A DNA stretch of 64,000 nucleotides. Source: Antennarius striatus. Taxonomy: Eukaryota; Chordata; Actinopteri; Lophiiformes; Antennariidae. The DNA lies in assembly GCF_040054535.1 (NCBI RefSeq), contig NC_090780.1, positions 1,730,001 to 1,794,000 of the forward strand, written 5' to 3'. Shown piece after piece: positions 1-12,200 of this stretch; positions within the stretch are counted from its first letter, which is position 1; the number at the start of each line of letters is the position of its first letter. The notes beneath the pieces are model-generated. The model was not told where the DNA came from. It was given only the letters and a program-made list of their open reading frames with translations, and searched no databases. The position numbers and the translations under genes were made by a program.

Positions 1-270
1 GTTCATGGCTTTGACAATATCTTGTAGACTACCTTCCAGCTTTTTTCTTAAAATCTTAAGTTTTGGAATTATCCTGACTTATTGGACTTGAACACAAGTA
101 CCTCACTCATTTAGTTTGTGAGGTGAGTGGCAGTTAACAATCTCTTCTCACTCCATTGTGTATGAGTTCTCAGATGTTGTATGAGGAAAAGCATGAAGAT
201 GTCCCATTATTGTTAGAGTTCTAGACTGGAAGATGGAGAAAGAACAGAAATGGTTGACTTCCAGGTTTAC

Positions 271-3200
271 CTGGTCTCTGATGCTGAACTTTGATTGAAA
301 GCTGTCGCACAAACTCAAGCGGCAGTTTGACCACTTCCTGTGGAGAAAATGAAAACAGTGGCGTTGGTCCAGTTGGTGAACAAAGTGTGGTCTTTGGTAC
401 TTTTCTGTAAAGCGTGTGCAGTGTGCTTTCAGCCTGATCATTTCCTTCTGATTGCAACATTCTCACCATCACATTCTTTTACCAACACTCCCAAATGTTT
501 GGCAGCCAAAAAACCCTTCAGATTTCACTCTTTCATCCAAGGCTTCACAGTTATTAGTCAAAGATGTTTGATTGATATTCAGACATGTACAAACAGCATC
601 AGTCCTTATATCTCATTTATTACTGTTGTCTAAATTCAATGCCAGGATTCCATCTTTACGATCAAAGTTGAATGAAGAACACGTGCACCTCGAGATTGTC
701 TCTGACTCACTAATGTGAGTCAATTGGACCATTTTTGACCATTTTAGGTTTTGTGTGTACACATTGAAAATCTGTCCTTCTATACACTTCCAATGACAGG
801 CATTAAGGAATTTAGAAAATAAAGATGAAAGAAAATTACTGGCAAAATGTCATATTTAGCCTTTTAACTGATTTATTGGGAGAAAGCAACAAAAATGTCA
901 CTTTTGGGCCCCAACAGTTCCCACGGGTTAAAACAGGGGAAACTGGCTTTGCAGGAAGTGACACGGTGAATTTAAGCTAGATTGATGCATTTCAGACATG
1001 TAATTTCACTTCATGTCAAACATTAATCCCAGATCCCTGTTATTAACATTCTAACCAACGGGGCTGTCCATACCTGGAATACGTCAGAACGATTCCATGA
1101 GCAGCGTTCAATGATATAATCTGGTCGATTTCAAAGTCACATTCTCCAACACAGTCTGTGTGGTAATCAATGGATTGTCCTGATCCAAATCAATGCGGCA
1201 GGGCTGCGAACACAGCAACTGGTTTCTTTCTATAACCAAGTACAATTTTAGTTTTTTTTTATGTCGGAAAGAATAACAACTGTGCAGTCAGGTATTAACC
1301 AGTTACAATTGCTTTCAGTTCCGATTCTGTTGCGGAACATTAAAAAAAAAAAGTTTTAGTTTTTGGTTTTATTTTCCTTCCTGGAAAAATACCAAAAGTG
1401 TCTTGTTTTGGTTTTGTTCCACGAACTATTTCAAAGCTCTGGTATTTACCAAAGAAATTACCACACACTGCCTTCCTTATAATTAATCAGTCACTCATTC
1501 TCCTCCATGCATCACTTCATTCATGTGTCAAGTGTTTTTTATGTTGCAATTCAGCAAAATAGCCTTCTAAGTTTACACACCATACAGGCAGAGATACTTC
1601 GTACCTAAAAATCGCTGTTATAAATTTTTGGTTGATAGAATTTTAATGAGAAAAAGTTTATCTTACTCTTGACTGTTGCCGAAATTCAGGAGAAAAAACA
1701 ACTGATCATCGACGTACGTTATTTTATTTACAGTCAAATGTGGGTGAAAGGAGGATGTGATGTGGGTATAAAGGGGTCAATATATACAGTTGTACATGAT
1801 TTTCACAGCATTTAGAAAAGTGTGGCATACAAACCAAATCCTAAATGCACGAGGTCCATGAGTTATTGTCTGGGAAATGTAAAGAATGTGTTGAAAAGCT
1901 GTCACAAAGAAGCTGGTCAAAACTCCCAATGAACTGGATCTACATCAACATTCAAGTGTTTTCTTCTCTGGGCCAAGACCCACCCCACAGAAAAGAAAAA
2001 TCACGTTAATAACTTATAAGTGTGGTCTATTTTAATTTCTCTCTTTTCATTGTTATTCTAATAGTGTACTTTGACCAACTGAAGCTTTTACTCTATTTAG
2101 AATTGCCTTTTTTTTTTTAACAAAGTTTTGAACTCATTTTCAAAGTAGCCTCAGTGAACCAAAGAACATCTGCACAAAATGTATTATTCATCTCCTCGTC
2201 ATCGCTTTGCTGCAGGTCTTTTACATGATGCACGCACACACACACACACACACACATCATCAGACCTAAAACACTTCTAGTTGAAACACTCAACTCTTTC
2301 TGAATGGGAGTAGCGGTCAGAAAGTGAGGCTTGGGGGTTCAGAAAATCGGTACTCTTCTATCACCAATCAGAACAGTAGTTTTGTACGACCTGTCTGCAG
2401 TGTGAAATGTGTGTAGTGTCATACTGGTGGAAATACAAAGTGAAATCAATAAATGTAAAAACTGTCAAATAAAAGCCCTAAATAACAGGAAACAGCATCT
2501 CACCCCGGTGTGGATGAACTTCTCTCCCAGCAGGCTGGTCATCACGTTGGAGCTGAAGTCAACGCAGTTCTGGAGCTGCCTGAAGGTTTGTTCCACCGTC
2601 TGAAAAAGACACAGGCGCACAGTCACATCCTGTTCTTCTAAATCCAGTCAGGTGTGTGTTCTCTCTTAGCTCGGTCTAAACTCAGCACCCAAATGTGATT
2701 CTGGATATCCAGCCTCACCTTATTGATCCTCACCAGTAGTTCAATCCCCAGCCCCCACACTCAATGTCAAAGTATCCTACAGCATAACACTGAACTCCAC
2801 GTTCCCTCCAGCTCCTGTTCCACTGGTGTGAATCAAAGGCAGCTTTAAACCCATTTGACCTGAAGCACCATCAAATTGATATGTTATACTTTTGATTTAC
2901 TTGTAGTTGAACTCATTTGTTAAATCTTGCCCAGACATGATTTAACAAATGGGCAGATTACTTCTATTACTTTTTCATTGAACTTTGACTTATTGATCTG
3001 CTATTGCCTTCAACTGATGCCTGTATGCCAGTTTGTGAACATGTAGTATTGCTATTGGTGTATCATTACGAGATTTTTGATGACTACTCAACTTCTTCAA
3101 AATAAGAGATAGAGACAAAATTTTCATAGAACCAGTAGAAAAAATTGTGTTGTGTTGTTGTTTTGTCAGTGTCTACTTCCAACCTAGTTATATAAACACA

Positions 3201-6200
3201 CCGGGAGTTCATTTACACACATTTGTCTGGGTTTTGCCTCTTCTCTTTAATTACAACGTCTTGTATGACTGCTGGCTCTAGCTTTCTGTGACACCTTCTT
3301 AAATGAGCATGATGAGATCGTGAAAAGAGTACGGTAATGTTTAATGTGCCAGAATGTTGTCAGCACAAATCTGCGTAAGGACAAGCCAAAATTGAGACGG
3401 GATCTATCTCTGGACTCTTGGTTGACTGGTTGTGTGGTCAATACCCCTGCAAAACTGTTCCCAAGATGGGACACGAATGTGTTGCTAACCAGTACATCTG
3501 CCAATCGGAAAGGTGTCAGATCTGACTTATTTTTAGTTTCTGATTTCCTTGTCTGAATGGGTACGTTGGGGTATAATAGTATTCAATAGAACAATCTGCT
3601 TACTTGGTCATTTCGCGTCTTTCAACCAGTGGCCAGATTCGAACTTTTCATGACATTTGTGATTGACCAAATCTCAAAAGCGACCACGTCGGAACACTGT
3701 TCAAGAGCCCACTTATTTCTCTAACTAATTTTTAATAAGTAATTACTGATTACAGCTATTGTTAACTGGTCTTTTCAGGAGTTTCAGCCTGACAGTGAGT
3801 TTTTCAGCTCTGTTCTTACCAACTGAATTCAGTGAGGGAGCGCAAATGCAGAAATTGCTCAGACATGATAACATTGCCACATGTTTGAAATCAAATTTCT
3901 ACGATAGTTAAAAACTAGTAAAAGATCTGTTTTTTGTGACATTGTAAACTGTTGGGAGCGTGTCGGTTTGTACATTAGAGTATTTGTCAGAACAGGATGA
4001 AATGCCAGCTTTCATCAGGCACACTTGTTTGATCCCTTCAGGAATGCTTCAGTTTGCAGTCATGTCATTGCATCCGCCTGTCTGTGCCGCCTTTTCAGTT
4101 CCTTAATGGCTGTTCGAATACACCAGTTCAACTGATTTCATTATTTACACCAACACATGAAAGACGACTACATGTTATTTCAGTAATGATGTACCTGCAA
4201 AGCGAAAAACATCCACGTCTTTTACAGGATATGCTGATGTGGACAGAAGACAAAGTATCACAAATTATCAAACAACATCATTTAAATAAGTCAACATGAA
4301 AATTGCCCAACTTCAAAAGTTCAAAATGAGATGCACATCTTTAGTTGTCTGTGAAATGTCACTGAATTCTGCCTGGTGGTTTCTGAGGCGGTGTGGACAG
4401 ACTACACCCCTTCACACACACAGGTGGGTACAATGGACCAGGACAACCATGTTCAAATGGGGTTGTCATTCTGCTCACAGTTTTAAATCAATCAACATGA
4501 CAGTTCTCAAAATGACTGGGTCTGGTTGGAATGTCAGCTCCTCTTATCATGCAAACATATCCCAGCATGATGTGGATATGAACATAAAACCAGTTGGACG
4601 CCTCTGTGTGCCTTCAGGTGCAGAAAGATACTTCCCTTGTGTGGCTATGACAACAGTTATTACAATTTGCTTAGCTCTGCAGGCCTTCAGGCTCTTAATG
4701 CACTCAGTTGTATGTAGAATTGTCTTTGGTACAACTCCGGGACTCTATATAAAACAAGTAAAATCAGAAAGCAGTCACTCAGAAACTGTGTTTTACTTAC
4801 TGCTGTGGGTGGTGTTGGTAAGCCCATGTAGCAATATCCTTTGTGCAATCATGTTATATAAAGAGGGAACAACTGAATGTTTAAAGGATGTTCCTTCAGT
4901 ATCCCATCATCATCCATTCACCTGCTATAATTTCACTTGGTTAACAGTGGATTGGGCCAATCGGGTACGTTACCCAACCTGACTGAGTAAATGAAGACGG
5001 CTAGGAGGAGTCTTGTTTGTCTGGCAAGAAAGTCTCAAAGTACAGAGGAAGTCCTCTGCAGAACCAGAGCTACATATTACTTATCACTAATAGAGGAAAA
5101 CATGCACAATTCAAGATTTCTCTTTTAGATAGTGTAGCTGGGCTAACACAGAGTTCCAGCTCTGCTGACCCTTATCTTTCCAGAGGTTCAGAAGTTAAGA
5201 TTTCATGAGCTTCTTTATGTACAAAATTGAATCTATTAAAGATGACATTCATCACCTTCTGTCCTCGAGAAACACTGACTAATCCCTGAGAAAAGGAACT
5301 GTAGATGCTCCGGTTATTCTGGATAGCTTCTCCCCCATCAACCTGCAACAACTACATTCATCGATTGCTTCGTCTAAAACATTCTCTTGACCCAGTTTAA
5401 GAAGACTTTCCCCAATTTGTAATGCCTGAGCAGTGGATATGTGCAATTTCCTCCGGGATTAATATATATCTATCAATTAATATCCCATTACTAAATATAT
5501 TCAGTACTAATATTATCAGGAAAGGCAGCCTTCTTGTACTTTTCTTCCTTTAAAACAGTTATTAAACCTTTTCTAAAACAATAACAATGATTTCTGGAGT
5601 GTTAACTAACTATCAGCCAATTTTGAACTTCCATTTCTGTCCAAGATTGCAGATAATGTCGGCGCCAGTCAGCTGTGTGAATTTTTACAAGGCACTTATT
5701 TAAGGCTTTCCAGTCAGTATTCAGAGTTCATCTATTGATCATCACATTTAGTTAGAACTTGTGCGACTTCATAATAAATCTATGGACACAAATCTTAAAA
5801 ATGGGATTCCGTAGAGTTTGGTGCTCTGACCTATTTGATTTACACTTGATGTGATTCCCTTGAGTAACATTATGAGGAAACACTTTAAATTTCCTTTTCT
5901 ACAGTCCCTGACAAAGGTCTTGTTGCTCATTCAGAATGTAGAAACAAAAAATGACTTCACACCTACAGTATGATTGACTGGGATCAGAAATGGTTTATAT
6001 GAGCCTCTAGATTATGCTTCTTATACCAAAATAGTGTTGAATCATTCATTGAGATTTATCATTTAATTAGGACAAAAGTCTTGAAGTGTCTTTAAAAGAT
6101 TCCAATGATTTCAATCATAGAAAAGAGCTTCGCCTGTGACAAATACTTTGTAGAATATAATCCCAACAGACCAGACAACCGTGTTGAGCACAACCTGAAC

Positions 6201-9200
6201 TCATGACACAACAAAGACTCCACCAGAGACCAAAATGCTGCTCATCAAAAGCCTGAAGAACAAAGTCTGCTGCGGAGGTGGTAGGCATCCTCAGTGTGTC
6301 CAAAGCATCGAGTGCAGAGGACAAGAAAAGGCTTACGACTGGCCCAGGTCAGGCATCACTACCTATCCAGGATGTACAACATCTCACATGCAAAGTCAGC
6401 TGGAGTAGGTTTAACCCAGCCCCCACAACCCTACGCAGGATGAGCAGTTAAACAAATTAGAGACTTCCCTTATTTGAATTTTTCTAAATTACTGTCGCCT
6501 CACTCCTGCATCTCAGAAATTGATCACTACAAATCAATAAAGACAGAAAACTGATAATTTTCACTAAATAGAAAAATCACAATGACAAAGTTCAGAATGA
6601 ACAGTACTGCATCAAGCACAACTGTACTATGCCGATGGAAATACCGGCGCTAGCTAGAGAAAAAGTTTGTTATCGCTCGGGGGATTTTCGCGAGTCCAAA
6701 AAAGTTGTAAGTTTTAGCCTTTTTTCCCTAAAAATAAGAACGCCACCGTGGCTACACGCGCTAAAAAAGGGAATCAAACGGCCGATCTTGGGGACATTGG
6801 ACGACCCGCTCTACCGCTGAGCCACTACCGCCCTAAAACAAAAATGTTAAACGCTTCATGAACTTCCGTGTCATCCGGTTTTGTCACTTGTTCAAATATA
6901 TGAACAAGTATGCTACCTTACAGACGTCGTAGCCAAAACGACTCTCATTCCTGCAGTAACTACTCATTATGCAGAGCTTTAATGAGGGTACATTCTTCAG
7001 AAAACTATCTCAACGAGCAATCTCTCTCTGTCACTTCCTTCATTTCGCGATCAATGACTTCACTCAGTGTGCATTCCACTGCATTCACCATTAGAATCCA
7101 CCCCTGACAACTAGTTTGATGAAACATAGCTTGAGTACGAAACATTTGCACTGATTAGCAGTGGAGTTAAATCAAAGGCTCCTTTGAAAGGCAAATTTGT
7201 TCACATTTGACACGATACATTATGTGATCAACGTACAGAGAACTAGAAAACCCTTTCAAAACACAATGACAGGAGATGTGATTATGCAGTGGACTGCTGC
7301 GATAAAACCTGATATGTAAGGCTGGGTAGAATGTCGTCAGTAGTGAAGGAACTAATCTCAATCTGTTAGCCGTAGCAGGCGAACAGATGTGATGCTCAAG
7401 CACAGTTTACCCTGAAACACATCCTGTGAGGGTTCTGTCCATGTCCTTCATCTCCCTCAGTCCAAACACTTCACATGGGTTTATGTGGCATCAGAGGACA
7501 ATACAGATAAATGTGACCGTCAAAGTCAGTCTTTGATGTTCTCATTAACAAAAATACTAAATCCGACATTTCCCAGTGTAATGCCCGACTTTGGACAAGC
7601 AGCCATTTCTGAATGATATGTGTAGAATTCATCAAATCTAATCAGGTTAACTGCTCTCCTGTTGGCCACCATTAAAAATACACAGCTAGGATGCAAAGTA
7701 AAAACCAGTTGAACATCAATCTGTGCCTGCGGGTGCATCAATCAGCTACAGCAGGTATGAGCATGTAGTTTTCAGCTAAATGTACTCTTTGATTTAATCC
7801 AAGTTTTGTCTTTTTTTGACTGGATTGCTAGCGAGGATATTTTGATAGGATTAGTGAACAGAGACAGTTTCCTGTTCACTAATCCTATAGATCAGAGTTT
7901 CTGTGTGAACCATTTAGTTCATCTAATTGGGCTGGTTGACATACTCAAGTTTAAATGGACGTAGCTTCATAAGTACACTGACTAGAAGCATGAATGGCAG
8001 ACAAAAACACTTTGAAGTGATGCAGACCAGCGAGCTGTGGATTGTCACTAGAATGCGGGATAAGGACTGCGTATCTGAAGGGGATTAAAGAGAAAGACAG
8101 TCCTGTGGTGACCGGCTTCTCCCCTGTGACTGTCTGCACTTGCTTTCAGTGCTTTGTAATAATATCCATCAAAATGTTGCAGGTCTGGTTCTGAGGTGTC
8201 AAAGTTATTTTGTCACACATTATTTCAATGTCAGGACTGTGTGGCTCAGTGCCTTGAATTCTGACAAGAATCATTGTTGTGTTTCTTTTTGTTGTTTTCT
8301 CTTTGTTTACTAAAAAGCTCATGTTTTCTTACTTATACGAGTGCATGGCTGGTCCCTTGGGACGGCCAGGAGCTGCTTAACATTTCATTAACTCACAATA
8401 CCTATCTCAGATCATCAAGCAGCCGTGTCATTGACGCTCACACCGAAGATCAACTAAGAACCGATCAGTTCTAAACAGTGACGAGTCAAGAGACGAACCC
8501 ACGGCTGTTCATCTGTCTTCTACCATCCCCCACCCTCCACCTCGTGGCTAGAAACTAAACCTTTGATTTCATTATTATTTAACTGTTGAACATCAAGTTG
8601 ATTGATGTTCCACATCGCCTATGGAATAGCTGCAGAGAAAAAAGTAAATCCTGTTTCTGTTTTTGGTGCACAATGACAGACGTTCATCACTTCATCAGAG
8701 CCTAAATATTCCTGGTGAAGAAATCCAGTGTGAATAAGCTCTAACAGCAATGTGAAAGCAACACTTACAAGAAATAAATATCAATATGGATAGTTTTGGA
8801 TTCTCTATCACCATGGCATTGTGTAATAGATATTATCCAACTGTAATAAGTTTAAGGAACAAAGTAGATGTATTCTGTTAAGTGACATTTTTTTTCACAC
8901 ACATATTCACCTGTGGTGGGTTTTCAGAGTCCTCTGCAGGATACTTGAGGAGGCGCAGAACTTTGGAAAGCTGCATATAACAAAAGAGAAATGATGGCAG
9001 GGTTAGTGGACTCTAAACACAGAAGAGCTCTGAAGTCACAGCTTAACCACTGAGCAAAGACAAACCCCAAAGAAAGTACAGGTAGTCCTCAACATATGAA
9101 CACAACTGGTTCTGGGAGGCTGTTTGTAAAATGAATTGTTGTAAGTCATGACTTATTAAAGTTCAATCTATAATCTCCATCTAAAGTCAGTCAAATGTCA

Positions 9201-12200
9201 TTACTACCCTAAATACTAAAGTAATGCCATTACTACCCTAAATACTAATGTCATTACTACTGTAAATACTAAAGTTCTATTCCCTAAGAATGACCAGAAA
9301 CACTAACAGGACATTAAAACATCCCATAATAATAAAATCCTGTAGCACCGTAATGTAACTTTAACATCTCTACTTCTGCTGAATGTATTTTCTCCTGGGG
9401 GGTGTAGAGGCTAAGCCCAGCTTTAATTCACTGAGGTGAATGACGCGCTGATGTCACTTCCTGCTCATCAAAAGTCAGACACGCCCCTTTATGTTTGTTG
9501 TCTGTTTGATTTCATGAAGTTTCTCAGTTAATCCACCAACAGTTAACATCAACTAGTAAAACATTCAGAGTTCAGCGTTAGCGTCAGTTAATGCTTCCAG
9601 CAGAAACCTGACCAGCCAACATTGGTTCCTACATCATTTAGTTCCTACTGGAGGACAACATTGGTTCCTACATCATTTAGTTCCTACAGGAGGACAACAT
9701 TGGTTCCTACATCACTTAGTTCCTACAGGAGGACAACATTGGTTCCTACATCATTTAGTTCCTACAGGAGGACAACATTGGTTCCTACATCATTTAGTTC
9801 CTACAGGAGGACAACATTGGTTCCTACATCATTTAGTTCCTACAGGAGGACAACCCCTGAATAAATATAAAATAATGGGCAAGTTATGACAGAGTTTTCT
9901 GACAGGTAGTCTACCGTCTATCTAGGCAGGGATGTCCAACTTATTTTCACTGAGGGCCACATCAGTATCATGGCTGTCCTCAAAGGACCAGATGTAACTT
10001 CTAAATGTAAGTCAAGGTAATGTAACATAAATTTAACTAATCCTTCATGTTAAATAACACTGAATTTATTAACTATTCAAGTTAAACATTACAGGCATGT
10101 TTGTTTCTCTGGAATAAATTCTTTTGTCAGGTTATGAAACCCACAGAACTCCATCAATCAAGGATCAAACTATCAACGAATAAAGAAAAATAACAACGCA
10201 AGTTAGGATGTTAGCTTTCTTTTTTGTCAAAGTTAAAATAGTCCTAATTACTGCATTTTGGGGAATGTGGTTTTTGGTCAGAGCACGCATGTTGCCCTAT
10301 TTATTTTTTGAAACTCTTGACTTTTTTTTCTCTCGTGGGCCACATTAAATGATGTGGCGGGCCACACTTGACCCCCAGGCCTTGAGTTTGACACATGGCA
10401 AAATTGGTTGGATTACAATTAAGACTACTCTCTGGTTGCAGCAGCTCAGTCCACTGGGTCTTGGGCTGGGGACCAGAGGGTTGCCGGCTCAAGACCCATG
10501 TGGACCAAAATGTTTGAAGTGTGAACTGGCAGCCTTTGAGCAAGGTACCATCCTCTTACAAGCTGCTCATTGGGGCACCCACCACGCTACCCGTTTGAAC
10601 GCCCCCCCATCTCCCGCACGCGTGTGTGTTTGGGCCTGTACCCCACATGTATACAAGTCTGATGTACTAACCAGAATGGAAAAATAATTTCCCCTACAGG
10701 AAGAGATTTGATTATTACTTATTACAAGCCTCACCATTCTTGTGACTGCTGGTGGGCGCGAGACACCTCAGACTAGTAGTGATAATATGTTGTTGTGAAG
10801 ACATGAAAAGCATCCACACACTTTAGAATATGTTGACAAACCAACCAGACAACAGGAAGTTTTAGCAGCGCGTGTCATCATTCACCAACTGTGGTAATAT
10901 GGTTGTGAAGTCAACACAAATCAGGTCCTACCTGACAACCTACTAAAAATCCTCGATTTAGTGAAGCCCTGCATCATGAAACACGAGTAAGCGAGGGATT
11001 ACTGTATTTGAATTAGGTCATCTTTATTTATAAATTGGATGACACATGTTTTCTAACACAAGGTTGAGAAAAATGTCACATCTGTTACTACAACTAAAGA
11101 ATACGTTATCTCTAGAGCCAAATGGAAACCACCCTTTAGTCCAGGTATTGCAGCATCAGCCTTAGTCAGACTGCAAATTTAGGACACTGAATAAGGACAT
11201 ATTCACACATATAATTATGCGATATCTTCCCTTAGGCATTTGTCCTTTCTTGCTAAAACACGCTGGCAGTAAAACATATAAAGTCAGGGAATCATAATTT
11301 AGATTCATGACACTTTCATTACAAAAGACAAAAATTTTGTTCACATGGATTTTTTGAACTATGACGTCTATACAAATGCTCCAAGTAACCAAAGTACAGG
11401 TTTGCAAATACATAGATACATATATGACAATAGACAAACTATTACAGTATAACAAGTAGGTTCTAGTCCCTGATTGCATAATCCCACTTGTTGAGGGATG
11501 TGAATGAGATTCAAGGAGTTAGGATTAGGCAATAACAGAAAATGTTGGCATCTGACTAGTTCCTGTTGTTCTGCTCAAACGCAGCAGCACTGAGCCATCA
11601 ATAGTAACGTCGACTGCCCCTCCTTTAGTGGAAAGCTCCAATACAGTCCAACCTAGTTCTTTGGAAGATAACAAAATGAATATTATATGTAGATCCCCTT
11701 TCTTCATTTCACACCCTCAGACATTTCTCACATGTCCCATGATTAAATTATTCTGAATCTATTGTTATTATTATTATTACTATTATAACTCATTATTCTG
11801 ACATTGACACTTCTTTGGATGATGTGTTTAGATGACATGTTTTATGGTCAATGTTGAGCCATGACAAAAGAACAATCTGGTATGAGGCCAAAGACAAAGT
11901 GAATCAATGAAGCAGCGTTAACCTACGTTCACTTTCATTTTTATTTCACTGATATCAACATCTGGAGCTCCAAACTGATCAAAAATCCTTGTGGAGTCAT
12001 GAAGCACAAACACTACCCAAACCCTACAACCCAAACCCTACAACCTGAACGCTACAACCCAAACCCTACAACCCAACCCAAACCCTACAACGCCAACACT
12101 ACAACCTAAACCCTACAACGCCAACACTACAACCCAAACCCTACAACCTGAACACTACAACCTGAACACTACAACCCAACCCAAACACTACAACCTGAAC

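Larger units (their letters stand above)
2600..8910 (-). other. ippk intron 2 (6.3 kb)
   Basis: Large AT-rich intron. It holds a minus-strand tRNA-derived SINE head at about 6760-6835 and a 17-bp hairpin at 7845-7888. Open reading frames at 4054-4299 and 4296-4982 on the plus strand resemble no family I know. No other structure was recognised. Confidence 0.6.

Noticed and set aside
6760-6835. Possible true tRNA gene (also at 10437, 38994, 54479)
   Set aside because: A and B boxes are present, but the cloverleaf cannot be completed and related copies are followed by shared non-tRNA bodies; they are SINEs.
9622-9864. 80-residue repeat protein LVPTSFSSYRRTT
   Set aside because: Generated by the 39-bp minisatellite, whose unit is divisible by three; in an intron of ippk on the opposite strand.
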